A program made the translations under genes and the position numbers. Shown here in pieces: positions 8,525 to 16,667 of a stretch of DNA of 40,262 nt. Source of the DNA: UBA5499 sp002426275 (lineage in GTDB: Bacteria; Bacillota; DTU084); the NCBI GenBank assembly GCA_937888735.1, contig CALASN010000141.1:1-40262 (forward strand), given 5' to 3'. A model generated the notes under the pieces. It saw only the letters and a list, made by a program, of their open reading frames with translations, was not told where the DNA came from and did no database searches. Numbering within the stretch: the stretch's first letter is position 1; each line of letters begins with the position of its first letter.

Positions 8525-10399
8525 TCAACTCACCAGCTCTTCCCAGCGGGCGTAAAGGTCTTGGAGTTTTTGTTCCAGAGCTTGATATTGCGCGACGGCC
8601 TCCCGCCCGGCTTCCGTTTTGTAGATTTCCGGGTTGCCAAGCTCCGCGGCCAGCTGCTCTTTTCGCTCCTCCAACTTTTCGATCTCTTCTTCCAGCCGGC
8701 TCTCCCTTTGCTCGTCTTTCTTCTGGGTTTGGGGCGCGCGCTTTGAGGTCTTTTGCTTTTCCTGAACGCGCCTTTGGGCTTCCAGCTCTTCCTGCCCGGC
8801 TTTCTCTTCTTTATAGGCGGAATAATTGCCTGGATATTCCGTAACAGTCTCGCCTGCGATCTCCCAGATGCAAGTGGCAATTTGATTGAGAAAAAAGCGG
8901 TCATGGGAGACCAAGATCATCGTTCCCGGATAGTCCGCCAGCGCAGCCTCCAAAATGTTTTTGGAATCAAGATCCAAGTGATTGGTAGGCTCGTCCAGGA
9001 GCAGCACGTTATTCTGCTGGGCCATGAGTTTGGCCAGAATCAGCCGGTTGCGCTCGCCGCCGGAGCACTGGGCAATGCGTTTATAGGCGTCGTCCCCGGA
9101 GAAGAGAAAGCGCCCCAGAAGAGCGTGAGCGTCAAATTTGGTGAACCCGGGCAAAGCCATCATCTCTTCCAGGCAAGTGCGATCATAGTTTAAATTGTCC
9201 AAAGTCTGGCTGAAATAGCCTACCTTCACTCCGCTTCCCCAGCTGACGCTGCCGGACGTGGGGGTCACAGCTCCCTCGATGATTTTCAGCAGCGTGGTCT
9301 TGCCCGCTCCGTTTGGTCCCAGGAGCGCAACCCGCTCTCCGCGCTTCAGCTCAAGCTGAACGCCGCGGAAAAGAGTTTTGTCAGGAAACGCCATGCTGAG
9401 AGCCTCCAGGCAGAGAACGTTTTTCCCGGAGCGCTGTCCTGCGGTGAATTTCAAAGCCATGGAAGCCTGAGAACCTTGGGGTTTTTCCAGTTTTTCCATC
9501 TTGTCCAAAGCTTTTTTGCGGCTCATGGCCTGATTCTTCCGCGACGGGGTGGCATGCCATTTTTCGTAAAAGCTCTGCAGCTTTGCCCGCTGCGCTTCTT
9601 GCCGCTCATAGGCGTCCCAAGCGGCCTCTTGCCGCAGTTGCTTTTCCCGCAGATAATAGCTGTAATTGCCTTTGTACAGCGCGCAGCGCTTGTGCTCCAA
9701 CTCTAAGGTGAGACTGGTCGTTTTATCCAGAAAATAACGGTCATGGGAGACGACGATCAAAGCCGAACTGCTGGCCTTAAGGTAACTTTCCAGCCACTCC
9801 GTCGCCTTGAGATCCAAATGATTGGTCGGTTCGTCCAGCAGCAACACATCGGGCTCCGCCAAGATTAGCTTCGCCATGGCCAGCCGCATTTTCTCTCCCC
9901 CGGAGAGAGACTGCACATTCACGTTCAGCTTCTCTTCGCTGAAGCCCATACCGAAAAGCGCGCTGCGTACCCTGGCCAGACTCGTATAGCCGCCTTGGGC
10001 CTCGTATTGGGCGGTGAGACGGGCATATTTATTCAGCAGCGTCTCGAGTTCGTTCGCTTCTTTTGTGCCGCCCATCTCTCGTTCCAGCTGCCTCAAGTCC
10101 TGCTCCCAGCGTTCCAGCTCTGAAAAAACGGACTTTGCTTCCTCCAAAAGGGTCCGGTTTTGACACAGTTCCGGGCTATCCTGGCGCAGATAGCCAATTG
10201 AGACATTGGAGGCGACGGCGACTTGCCCGCTGTCGTACTCCTCCTGGCCTGAGACGATGTTGAGCAGCGTGGTTTTCCCCGTCCCATTGCGCCCGATCAA
10301 GGCCATTTTTTCTCCCTTTTGCAGAGAAAATGTGAGATCCGCAAACAAAAGATCCGCGCCCCAGTATTTGTTGAGTCCGCTTACCGCCAACATGGCCAT
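8525..10399 (-). CDS. ABC-F family ATPase
   Basis: The protein has 624 residues from ATG 10399 (GGAG 11 nt upstream; an in-frame GTG at 10411 overlaps that site and ATG 10393 is also possible). It has two ABC domains and no membrane segments. First Walker A is LIGRNGTGKTTLLN, signature LSGGEKMRLAMAKL, Walker B VLLLDEPTNHLDL. Second Walker A is LLGPNGAGKTTLLK, signature CSGGERNRLILAKL, Walker B VLLLDEPTNHLDL. Between them is the ABC-F linker rich in Glu, Lys and Arg, and the C-terminus is a predicted coiled coil (~545-620). ABC-F proteins act on the ribosome, as translation factors or antibiotic-protection proteins. Which subtype this is cannot be told from the sequence alone. Confidence 0.93.
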   Translation of the reverse strand: MAMLAVSGLNKYWGADLLFADLTFSLQKGEKMALIGRNGTGKTTLLNIVSGQEEYDSGQVAVASNVSIGYLRQDSPELCQNRTLLEEAKSVFSELERWEQDLRQLEREMGGTKEANELETLLNKYARLTAQYEAQGGYTSLARVRSALFGMGFSEEKLNVNVQSLSGGEKMRLAMAKLILAEPDVLLLDEPTNHLDLKATEWLESYLKASSSALIVVSHDRYFLDKTTSLTLELEHKRCALYKGNYSYYLREKQLRQEAAWDAYERQEAQRAKLQSFYEKWHATPSRKNQAMSRKKALDKMEKLEKPQGSQASMALKFTAGQRSGKNVLCLEALSMAFPDKTLFRGVQLELKRGERVALLGPNGAGKTTLLKIIEGAVTPTSGSVSWGSGVKVGYFSQTLDNLNYDRTCLEEMMALPGFTKFDAHALLGRFLFSGDDAYKRIAQCSGGERNRLILAKLMAQQNNVLLLDEPTNHLDLDSKNILEAALADYPGTMILVSHDRFFLNQIATCIWEIAGETVTEYPGNYSAYKEEKAGQEELEAQRRVQEKQKTSKRAPQTQKKDEQRESRLEEEIEKLEERKEQLAAELGNPEIYKTEAGREAVAQYQALEQKLQDLYARWEELVS

Positions 10400-10427
10400 T
10401 TTAATATCCACTCCAAAATCAAACTGA

Positions 10428-10549
10428 CGGGGCTCAGTGCCCCGGTGGGAAGATCGCCCATTTGCCGCAGTCGACTTTCTTGTTGCCGCACATCGCAGCC
10501 TTCTCTAAGGAGCGTGAAATCAACTGCTTACGCTTCCGTTATTATACCA
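10428..10549 (-). promoter_or_regulatory. ABC-F gene promoter and structured leader
   Basis: On the minus strand an extended -10 (TGGTATAAT, 10541-10549) gives a leader of about 135 nt before the ABC-F start. No convincing -35 is present, which fits an extended -10 promoter. Within the leader CGGGGC (10428-10433) pairs with GCCCCG (10439-10444) across a 5-nt loop, and the next stretch on the minus strand is T-rich but not a clean T-run. Long structured leaders are known in some ABC-F resistance genes that use attenuation. Here this is only a possibility. Confidence 0.5.
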
Positions 10550-10616
10550 GATTTTGAATTTTAGCACCACCTTCTTTTGTTACGTGCATACTCTGACCAA
10601 AAATATCTTAATTTTA

Positions 10617-10642
10617 TGCCAAAGGAACTCATGCTTTTGGCA
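10617..10642. promoter_or_regulatory. Inverted repeat upstream of asparagine synthetase
   Basis: TGCCAAA (10617-10623) and TTTGGCA (10636-10642) form a spaced inverted repeat 41 bp before the asnB start. An A/T-rich stretch with -10-like sequence (CATAATATAAAA, 10645-10656) follows. This arrangement suggests an operator next to the promoter, but no -35 is clear and the binding protein is unknown. Confidence 0.35.
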
Positions 10643-10682
10643 AGCATAATATAAAAGGTAAGCTTTTCCGGGGGTGATTGAT

Positions 10683-12515
10683 ATGTGCGGAATTGTTGGT
10701 TGGCTGGATTATGAGCAGGATTTAAGCGGACAAAAAACGATAATTCAGAAAATGGCCCAAACTCTGGCGCCTCGAGGTCCGGATCAAGAAGGCGCATTCA
10801 TTTCTCGGCATGCGCTTTTGGCCCACCGCAGGCTGATCGTGGTGGATCCCCAAGGGGGACTGCAGCCTATGAGCCGCAGCCGTGGGGGGAACGATTATCA
10901 TCTGATCTATAATGGCGAGCTATATAATACGCCACAGCTGCGCCGGGAGTTGACGGCCTTGGGGCATAGCTTCTTGGGCCATAGCGATACCGAGGTGCTG
11001 CTGGCCGCCTACATGCAGTGGGGAGCGGACTGCATGCGCCGCTTGGACGGGATTTTCGCTTTCGCCATCTGGCAGGAACCAGCCGGGATCTTATTTCTGG
11101 GTAGAGATCGCTTGGGCGTCAAGCCGTTGTTCTTTACGCGGCGGGGAAGCTCTCTTTTCTTCGCCTCCGAGATAAAGGCGCTATTGGCTCACCCGCAAAT
11201 CCCGGCGGAAGTGGACCGGGAGGGCCTGGCGGAACTCTTCGCTTTGGGACCTGGCCGCACGCCGGGCTGCGGCGTCTTTCGCGGCATTGAGGAATTGGAA
11301 CCAGGCCACTGGCTTACGATGAGCCACAGCGGGATGCGCAAAGAGCGATACTGGCAGCTGCGCAGCCTCCCCCACCAGGACGATCTGCCCTCCACAGTTG
11401 AGAAAGTGCGTTATCTTTTGACTGACGCGGTGCAAAGGCAACTGGTCTCGGATATGCCCCTGTGCACCTTGCTGTCCGGCGGTCTGGACTCCAGCGTCTT
11501 GAGCTTCATCGCCGCGGAAGCGCTGCGGGAAAAAGGACAGGTATTGAATACTTATTCCATTGATTACAAGGAAAACCAGCGCTTTTTTCAAGCTAATAGC
11601 TATCAGCCGCAAATGGACGCCGCCTTTGTGCCGCTGATGGTAAGTCAGTTGGGAACCAAGCATCATTCCGTCTTGATTGGCAACCGGGAATTGGTCGCCG
11701 CGCTGGAGCAGGCTGTGCGGGCCCGGGACCTGCCGGGCATGGCCGATATTGACGCTTCTTTATATCTGTTCAGCTGCCAGATCAAAAAAGAATCCACGGT
11801 TGCCCTCTCCGGCGAGTGCGCGGACGAACTTTTCGGCGGTTATCCGTGGTTTTACCGAGGGGCAAGCGATACTTTCCCGTGGTATCAAAAGACGGAAATC
11901 CGCCAAAAGCTGCTGTCAGCCGAGCTCAAAGACAAACTGAACGTGAAGGAATATATCGCTTTTCGCTACCGGCAGGCGCTCTCCCAGGTGCCGCGCCTGG
12001 AGGGTGAAGCGGCGCCGGAAGCGCGCATGCGGGAGCTTTTCTACCTGAACCTCACCCGCTGGATGCCCGTGCTGTTGGATCGCAAAGACCGGATGAGCAT
12101 GGCCACAGGCCTGGAAATCAGGGTGCCGTTTTGCGATCACCACCTTGCGGAATACGTTTGGAATATCCCCTGGGAATACAAGTACCATCGCCGCCAGCCA
12201 AAGGGCGTTTTGCGGGAGGCTTTCGCCCAAATGCTTCCTTCTCAGATCGTCTGGCGGAAAAAGAGCCCTTATCCTAAAACGCATCATCCGGTATACTGCC
12301 AACTGGTGCAGCGGAAAATGCTCTCCATCTTGAAGGATAAAACATCGCCGCTTCTTCCCCTGGTGGATGTGAATTTCGTAGCGGAACTGGCAGCCGGCGA
12401 CCTTTCGAGTTTCAACCAGCCTTGGTTCGGGCAGCTGATGAGCGGGCCGCAGCTTTTGGCCTATCTGGTGCAGACGGAACAATGGCTGCGGGAATACAAA
12501 GTCAGCATCCTCTAA
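10683..12515 (+). CDS. asnB: Asparagine synthetase (glutamine-hydrolysing)
   Basis: The start is ATG 10683 behind GGGGTGAT, so that Cys is residue 2, the N-terminal nucleophile of class II amidotransferases (MCGIVGWLDY). The protein has 610 residues. The glutaminase half contains RGPDQEGAF, HRRLIVVD, YNGELYN and GHSDTEVLLAAY. The synthetase half has the ATP-pyrophosphatase loop LLSGGLDSSVLS, then ALSGECADELFGGYPWF and DRMSMATGLEIRVPFCDH. It would make asparagine from aspartate, glutamine and ATP in the cytosol. It is transcribed divergently from the ABC-F gene, and its last 14 bp overlap the 3' end of trpG on the other strand. Confidence 0.95.
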   Translation: MCGIVGWLDYEQDLSGQKTIIQKMAQTLAPRGPDQEGAFISRHALLAHRRLIVVDPQGGLQPMSRSRGGNDYHLIYNGELYNTPQLRRELTALGHSFLGHSDTEVLLAAYMQWGADCMRRLDGIFAFAIWQEPAGILFLGRDRLGVKPLFFTRRGSSLFFASEIKALLAHPQIPAEVDREGLAELFALGPGRTPGCGVFRGIEELEPGHWLTMSHSGMRKERYWQLRSLPHQDDLPSTVEKVRYLLTDAVQRQLVSDMPLCTLLSGGLDSSVLSFIAAEALREKGQVLNTYSIDYKENQRFFQANSYQPQMDAAFVPLMVSQLGTKHHSVLIGNRELVAALEQAVRARDLPGMADIDASLYLFSCQIKKESTVALSGECADELFGGYPWFYRGASDTFPWYQKTEIRQKLLSAELKDKLNVKEYIAFRYRQALSQVPRLEGEAAPEARMRELFYLNLTRWMPVLLDRKDRMSMATGLEIRVPFCDHHLAEYVWNIPWEYKYHRRQPKGVLREAFAQMLPSQIVWRKKSPYPKTHHPVYCQLVQRKMLSILKDKTSPLLPLVDVNFVAELAAGDLSSFNQPWFGQLMSGPQLLAYLVQTEQWLREYKVSIL

Positions 12516-13119
12516 CCGCGGCCGGCCTCAGCTGGGGCCGGGGCCAGAGAGCCGGATACGTAGGCGCCAAAAAGGCGGCCAGCATCCTTCGTCCCTCCTG
12601 GGTGAGGATAGATTCGGGATGAAACTGCACGCCTTCCACGGGAAAACGAAGGTGCCGCAAGCCCATCAGTTCACCGTCCGGACTCCAAGCGCTGGCCTGT
12701 ATGCAGGCAGGCAGTTTAGTCACCAGCAAAGAATGATAGCGCATGCCTGTAAAAGGATTGGGCAGAGAGTCGAAGATCGTCTGTCCGTCATGGGTGACGG
12801 GCGACGTTTTGCCATGCATCAGCTGAGCAGCGCGTTCCACCTTGCCGCCGAAAACCTCGGCGATGCACTGATGGCCCAGGCACACGCCCAGAATGGGAAT
12901 TTTACCCGCGAAAGCGCGGATCAGCTCCGGACAGATGCCGCTGTCTTCAGGCCTGCCTGGTCCGGGAGAGAGCAGCAGCCGGTCCGGAGCGCACGCAGCG
13001 ATCTGGGCAAGCGAGATTTGGTCATTGCGAAAGGCGACGACCTCCGCGCCCAAATCTCCCACAAGCTGCACCAGGTTGTACGTGAAGGAATCATAATTGT
13101 CTATCACCAGCACTTTCAT
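12502..13119 (-). CDS. trpG: Anthranilate/aminodeoxychorismate synthase glutaminase subunit
   Basis: The protein has 205 residues and a class I glutamine amidotransferase fold. LVIDNYDSFTYNLVQ at the N-terminus, the oxyanion loop LLLSPGPGRPEDSG, the nucleophile Cys in ILGVCLGHQCIAEVFGG and the His-Glu pair in GVQFHPESILT are intact. It supplies ammonia to TrpE for anthranilate synthesis. One copy may also serve PabB, as in Bacillus, since no second glutaminase gene is in the window. The start ATG lies 4 bp after the trpE stop. It is the last gene of the trp locus and ends 14 bp inside asnB on the opposite strand, with an unusual Pro/Arg-rich tail. Confidence 0.95.
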   Translation of the reverse strand: MKVLVIDNYDSFTYNLVQLVGDLGAEVVAFRNDQISLAQIAACAPDRLLLSPGPGRPEDSGICPELIRAFAGKIPILGVCLGHQCIAEVFGGKVERAAQLMHGKTSPVTHDGQTIFDSLPNPFTGMRYHSLLVTKLPACIQASAWSPDGELMGLRHLRFPVEGVQFHPESILTQEGRRMLAAFLAPTYPALWPRPQLRPAAVRGC

Positions 13120-13122
13120 GCT

Positions 13123-14691
13123 TCAGCTCTCCTCTCCCTCAAGTACGGCCTGCAGCAGGGCGCGGGCTTTGTTCATGGTTTCCTGATATTCCCGCTCCGG
13201 CGCCGAATCCGCCACAATGCCCGCTCCGGCCTGCACCCAACCTTTTTCGCCTTTGTAGGTCACAGTCCGAATGGTGATGCAGAAATCCATATTCCCGTTA
13301 AAGCCGAAGTAACCCACAGCGCCCCCATAAGGCCCGCGGGCATCTGGCTCCAACTGGGCGATGATCTCCATGGCTCGGACCTTGGGCGCACCTGTAAGGG
13401 TTCCGGCGGGAAAGGCGGCTTTGAAGAGATCAAATTGATCTTTATCCGCCGCCAAAGTACCTTCCACCTGGGATACCAAGTGCATCACGTGAGAGTAACG
13501 CTCAAGGGCGAAAAGCTCCGTAGCCTCTACAGTGCCATACTTGCAGACTCTCCCTAAATCGTTGCGTCCCAAATCCACCAACATCACGTGCTCGGCCCGC
13601 TCCTTCTCGTCCCGGCTCAGCTCCTGGGCCAGGGCAGCGTCTTGGAGAGCGTTTTCCCCCCTGGGGCGCGTCCCGGCGATGGGGCGGAGCATGGCGCGGC
13701 CGTTTTCCAGCCGCACCAATACTTCCGGCGAGGACCCCACAAGTCCAAAACAGCCGAACTGCAGGTAAAACATATAGGGCGAGGGATTGATAGCCCGCAA
13801 CGAACAATATAGTTCCAGGGGGGATCTTCTCAGCCGCACTTCAAAGCGCTGAGAAGGCACAACCTGAAAAATATCTCCCGCGGCAATGTATTCTGTAGCC
13901 CGGGCAACCGCCGAGAGAAATTCTTCCTTGCTGAAATTGCTCGTATACTGTTCCGGACGCAACTGCCCGCGGCTCAGCGCCGGCAAAGCGCAGTTTGAGT
14001 CCCGCCCTCGTCGCAGCCTTCCGATCAGCTCCCGGTTTGTGTTCAGCGCCTCTTGGTAGGCGGCGAAATCTTGGTTCCCCTCCAAGAAAACATTGGTGAT
14101 TATGCACATTGTGCCTTGAGCATGATCAAAGGCCAAGAGCGTTTCGGGAAGGAAAAAGATCCCGTCTGGCAGGCCTAAGCCGCTCTTGCGCGGCGGCAAT
14201 TTCTCCAGCAAATGCACCAGCTCATAGCCTGCGTAGCCGACAAAGCCGATGGGAACGCGCGGCAGCTGCGCCAATGGCGCCAGGCGATACTCTGCCGTCC
14301 GCCGGCGCAGATACTCCAAAGGGTCGGCGCAGGCAAACTCCCTTTGCTCCTCTCCCAGCCCGTCCCGCAGACAAAGCTTGCCCGGCCAGATCTCAACGGC
14401 TTGTTTCATTTTTATTCCCACAAAGGAATAGCGTCCCAGACGGCTGCCGCCCTCCACGCTTTCCAAAAGGAAAGCGTAAGGCTGTTTTTCAAGCCCCAGC
14501 CTGCGCAGAGCGCTCACCGGGGTAAGCTGATCCGCAATGTATTCCTGCATGACGGGAATCACGTTATAGCCGGCCTGGACCAAGTCCTGAAAAGCGGCCG
14601 CGGATGGATAAATCTGCAAAATGCTCACCTCTCTCATTTGCCGGCGCCAAAAGCTGTCAACCTCGGCTGGCAAATGCCTTTTCTTTCTCAA
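13123..14691 (-). CDS. trpE: Anthranilate synthase component I
   Basis: The longest reading has 522 residues and begins at TTG 14691, 5 nt after AGGAG. ATG 14637 would give a more typical N-terminus (MREVSILQIYPS) but lacks a visible ribosome-binding site. The tryptophan feedback motif LLES is present (AFLLESVEGGSRLGRYSF), so the enzyme is probably feedback-inhibited. The chorismate-binding half has IAAGDIFQVVPSQRFEV, VGSSPEVLVRLE, PIAGTRPRG, LVDLGRNDLGRV, AGTLTGAPKVRAMEII and GYFGFNGNMDFCITIRT. It makes anthranilate from chorismate with TrpG. It lies after trpA rather than at the front of the operon, and GAG triplets overlap its start. Confidence 0.96.
   Translation of the reverse strand: MRKKRHLPAEVDSFWRRQMREVSILQIYPSAAAFQDLVQAGYNVIPVMQEYIADQLTPVSALRRLGLEKQPYAFLLESVEGGSRLGRYSFVGIKMKQAVEIWPGKLCLRDGLGEEQREFACADPLEYLRRRTAEYRLAPLAQLPRVPIGFVGYAGYELVHLLEKLPPRKSGLGLPDGIFFLPETLLAFDHAQGTMCIITNVFLEGNQDFAAYQEALNTNRELIGRLRRGRDSNCALPALSRGQLRPEQYTSNFSKEEFLSAVARATEYIAAGDIFQVVPSQRFEVRLRRSPLELYCSLRAINPSPYMFYLQFGCFGLVGSSPEVLVRLENGRAMLRPIAGTRPRGENALQDAALAQELSRDEKERAEHVMLVDLGRNDLGRVCKYGTVEATELFALERYSHVMHLVSQVEGTLAADKDQFDLFKAAFPAGTLTGAPKVRAMEIIAQLEPDARGPYGGAVGYFGFNGNMDFCITIRTVTYKGEKGWVQAGAGIVADSAPEREYQETMNKARALLQAVLEGEES
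13127..13140 (-). promoter_or_regulatory. Possible TRAP-binding triplets at the trpG ribosome-binding site
   Basis: On the minus strand three GAG triplets, spaced 3 and 2 nt, cover the end of trpE and the trpG Shine-Dalgarno sequence, ending 7 nt before the ATG. In B. subtilis TRAP represses trpG translation by binding over its ribosome-binding site. The cluster is short and purine-rich SD sequences contain GAG by chance, so this is tentative. Confidence 0.35.
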
Positions 14692-14699
14692 CTCAGCTC
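14624..14699 (-). promoter_or_regulatory. Possible TRAP-binding triplets over the trpE start
   Basis: On the minus strand GAG-CT-GAG-TT-GAG (14699 to 14687) covers the AGGAG ribosome-binding site and the TTG start codon of trpE. A second group, GAG-A-GAG-GT-GAG (14635 to 14624), lies beside the alternative ATG start at 14637. The 2-nt spacing is that of TRAP targets. Three triplets per group is few compared with the eleven sites of a TRAP ring, so the assignment is moderate. Confidence 0.5.
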
Positions 14700-14706
14700 C
14701 TGCGGG

Positions 14707-15474
14707 TCAATTCTCTATCCTGCTTAGGGCTGCCTTTATTTCTTTTACAAACTCCACGGCCCGGTCCAAGCCCTCCCGGTTTAGAAGCTCCACCAGGGCG
14801 CTGCCCACGATCACGCCTTCGGCCATTTTGCCCACCCGGGCAGCCTGCGCGGGATTGGAAATGCCAAAGCCCACTACCCTGGGAACAGGGCAGATTGGCT
14901 TCAAATCCGCCAGTACGCTCTCCAGCTCCGGCGCCAGTTCCCCCCGGGGGCCGGTAACGCCGGTATTGGCGACGCAGTAAAGAAAGCCTTTGGCCGCAGC
15001 GGCGATTCGCCGGCGTCTGGCCGGCTCCGTGGTGAGAGCCACAAAGCTAATGAGGTCCAGTTCCCGGTTGCCTTTGGCAAACCAATCCTGTTCCTCAGGC
15101 GGCAGATCCGGAATTACCAACCCCTGGACGCCGGCCTCTCGGGCGGCGCTAAGGAAATCAGCTCCCCAAGCCAGCAGCGGATTGAGATAGGAAAGCAACA
15201 GAATGGGAATCTGAAGGCCCCGGGCTCTGAGCTTCGCAACCAGTTCAAGGATCCCGTGCAAATTAGCGCCGCCAGCCAGCGCCCGGCCGGCGGCCGCCTG
15301 ATTGATGGGACCGTCCGCCAAGGGGTCTGTAAAAGGCACGCCAAGCTCTATTAGATTCGCTCCAGCTTGGGCTAAAGAGAGCACGATCTCTTCCGTGGCA
15401 GCCAAGGACGGATCGCCTGCCATGAGAAACGGGATCAAGGCCGGCTTTGTTGTAAACGCTTCGGAAATTCTCAT
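14707..15474 (-). CDS. trpA: Tryptophan synthase alpha chain
   Basis: The protein has 255 residues and a TIM barrel that cleaves indole-3-glycerol phosphate to indole. The catalytic Glu is in NLIELGVPFTDPLADGPINQAA, and the catalytic Asp in GVQGLVIPDLPPEEQ. The later phosphate-binding strand has GFGISNPAQAA and GVIVGSALVELL. The start ATG overlaps the trpB stop by 4 nt (ATGA) and follows GGAGGAG, so translation is coupled to trpB. Confidence 0.96.
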   Translation of the reverse strand: MRISEAFTTKPALIPFLMAGDPSLAATEEIVLSLAQAGANLIELGVPFTDPLADGPINQAAAGRALAGGANLHGILELVAKLRARGLQIPILLLSYLNPLLAWGADFLSAAREAGVQGLVIPDLPPEEQDWFAKGNRELDLISFVALTTEPARRRRIAAAAKGFLYCVANTGVTGPRGELAPELESVLADLKPICPVPRVVGFGISNPAQAARVGKMAEGVIVGSALVELLNREGLDRAVEFVKEIKAALSRIEN

Positions 15475-16667
15475 TTCGCTCCTCCTTCCAGCGCAGCCAC
15501 GCTCTCCACATCTTTGTCTCCCCGGCCGGAAAGATTGATCACGATGATTTTTTCCGGCTCCAAGGTGGCGGCCAGCTTCTTTGCATAGGCGACTGCGTGG
15601 CTGCTTTCCAGAGCGGGAATGATGCCTTCGCTGGTGCTCAAAAGGTGGAAAGCGGCTAACGCCTCCCGGTCCGTCACCGCCTCATAGCGGACCCTGCCCA
15701 GCTCCCGGAGGGCGCTGTGTTCCGGCCCTACTCCCGGATAATCAAGCCCCGCGGAAATGGAATGGGTGGGCGTGATTTGCCCTTCCCTATCCTGCAGCAG
15801 ATAAGAATAGGCGCCGTGCAACACTCCCGGCCTGCCCTTGCCCAGGGTGGAGGCGTGCTGGCCCAATCGCTCTCCTCTGCCTCCGGCTTCCACGCCGATC
15901 ATCGCCACTTGCCGTTCTGCAAGAAACGGGTGGAAAAGGCCGATGGCATTGCTGCCCCCTCCCACGGCGGCGATGAGGTAATCGGGGAGCCGGCCTGCAG
16001 CAGATAAGATCTGCCTTTTGGTTTCCTTACCGATTGGAGACTGCAGATCGCGCACCAGCATGGGATAGGGATGAGGGCCAACAACCGAGCCGATCACGTA
16101 GTGAGTGTCCCGGACGTTTGTAACCCAACTGCGGATGGCCTGACCTGTGGCTTCCTTCAATGTGCCGCTGCCTATGGTCACAGGCTCAACCTTTGCCCCC
16201 AAAAGACGCATTCTGTAGACATTAAGGCTTTGCCGCCGCATATCTTCTTGGCCCATAAAGACCGTGCACTCCAGGCCGTACTTCGCAGCCACGGTGGCCA
16301 CGGCTACTCCGTGCTGGCCGGCTCCAGTCTCGGCCAACAGTTTTTTCTTGCCCATTCTTTTAGCCAGCAAGGCCTGGCCTAAAGCGTTATTGATCTTATG
16401 CGCGCCCGTGTGATTCAGATCTTCGCGTTTCAGATAAATGCGCGCTCCCCCCAAAAGCCGAGTGAGATTGGCCGCAAAGTAAAGGGGCGTTTCCCTGCCT
16501 ACATAATTACGCAGCTCCAGCTGCAATTCGTTTTGAAAAGCCGGATCCTCCTTGGCTTGCCTATAAGCTGTCTCCAACTCCAAGAGCGCGCATTGCACGG
16601 TCTCCGGGACGAACTTGCCGCCCCAGGAACCGAAAAAGCCGCGCTCATCTGGCCATTTTCGTTCCAT
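15471..16667 (-). CDS. trpB: Tryptophan synthase beta chain
   Basis: The protein has 398 residues and is pyridoxal phosphate dependent, joining indole and serine. The N-terminal GFFGSWGGKFVPETV, the PLP lysine in LNHTGAHKINNALGQ, LLAETGAGQHGVA, the phosphate-binding loop AAVGGGSNAIGLF and the C-terminal INLSGRGDKD are intact. This is a trpB1-type subunit that pairs with TrpA. The start overlaps the end of trpF by 23 bp, with GGAGG 8 nt upstream. Confidence 0.97.
   Translation of the reverse strand: MERKWPDERGFFGSWGGKFVPETVQCALLELETAYRQAKEDPAFQNELQLELRNYVGRETPLYFAANLTRLLGGARIYLKREDLNHTGAHKINNALGQALLAKRMGKKKLLAETGAGQHGVAVATVAAKYGLECTVFMGQEDMRRQSLNVYRMRLLGAKVEPVTIGSGTLKEATGQAIRSWVTNVRDTHYVIGSVVGPHPYPMLVRDLQSPIGKETKRQILSAAGRLPDYLIAAVGGGSNAIGLFHPFLAERQVAMIGVEAGGRGERLGQHASTLGKGRPGVLHGAYSYLLQDREGQITPTHSISAGLDYPGVGPEHSALRELGRVRYEAVTDREALAAFHLLSTSEGIIPALESSHAVAYAKKLAATLEPEKIIVINLSGRGDKDVESVAALEGGAK

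Noticed and set aside
12619..13557. 312-codon open frame on the plus strand antisense to trpG and trpE
   Set aside because: It lies wholly opposite clear trp genes, has no ribosome-binding site at its start and no recognisable domain. It is a composition effect.
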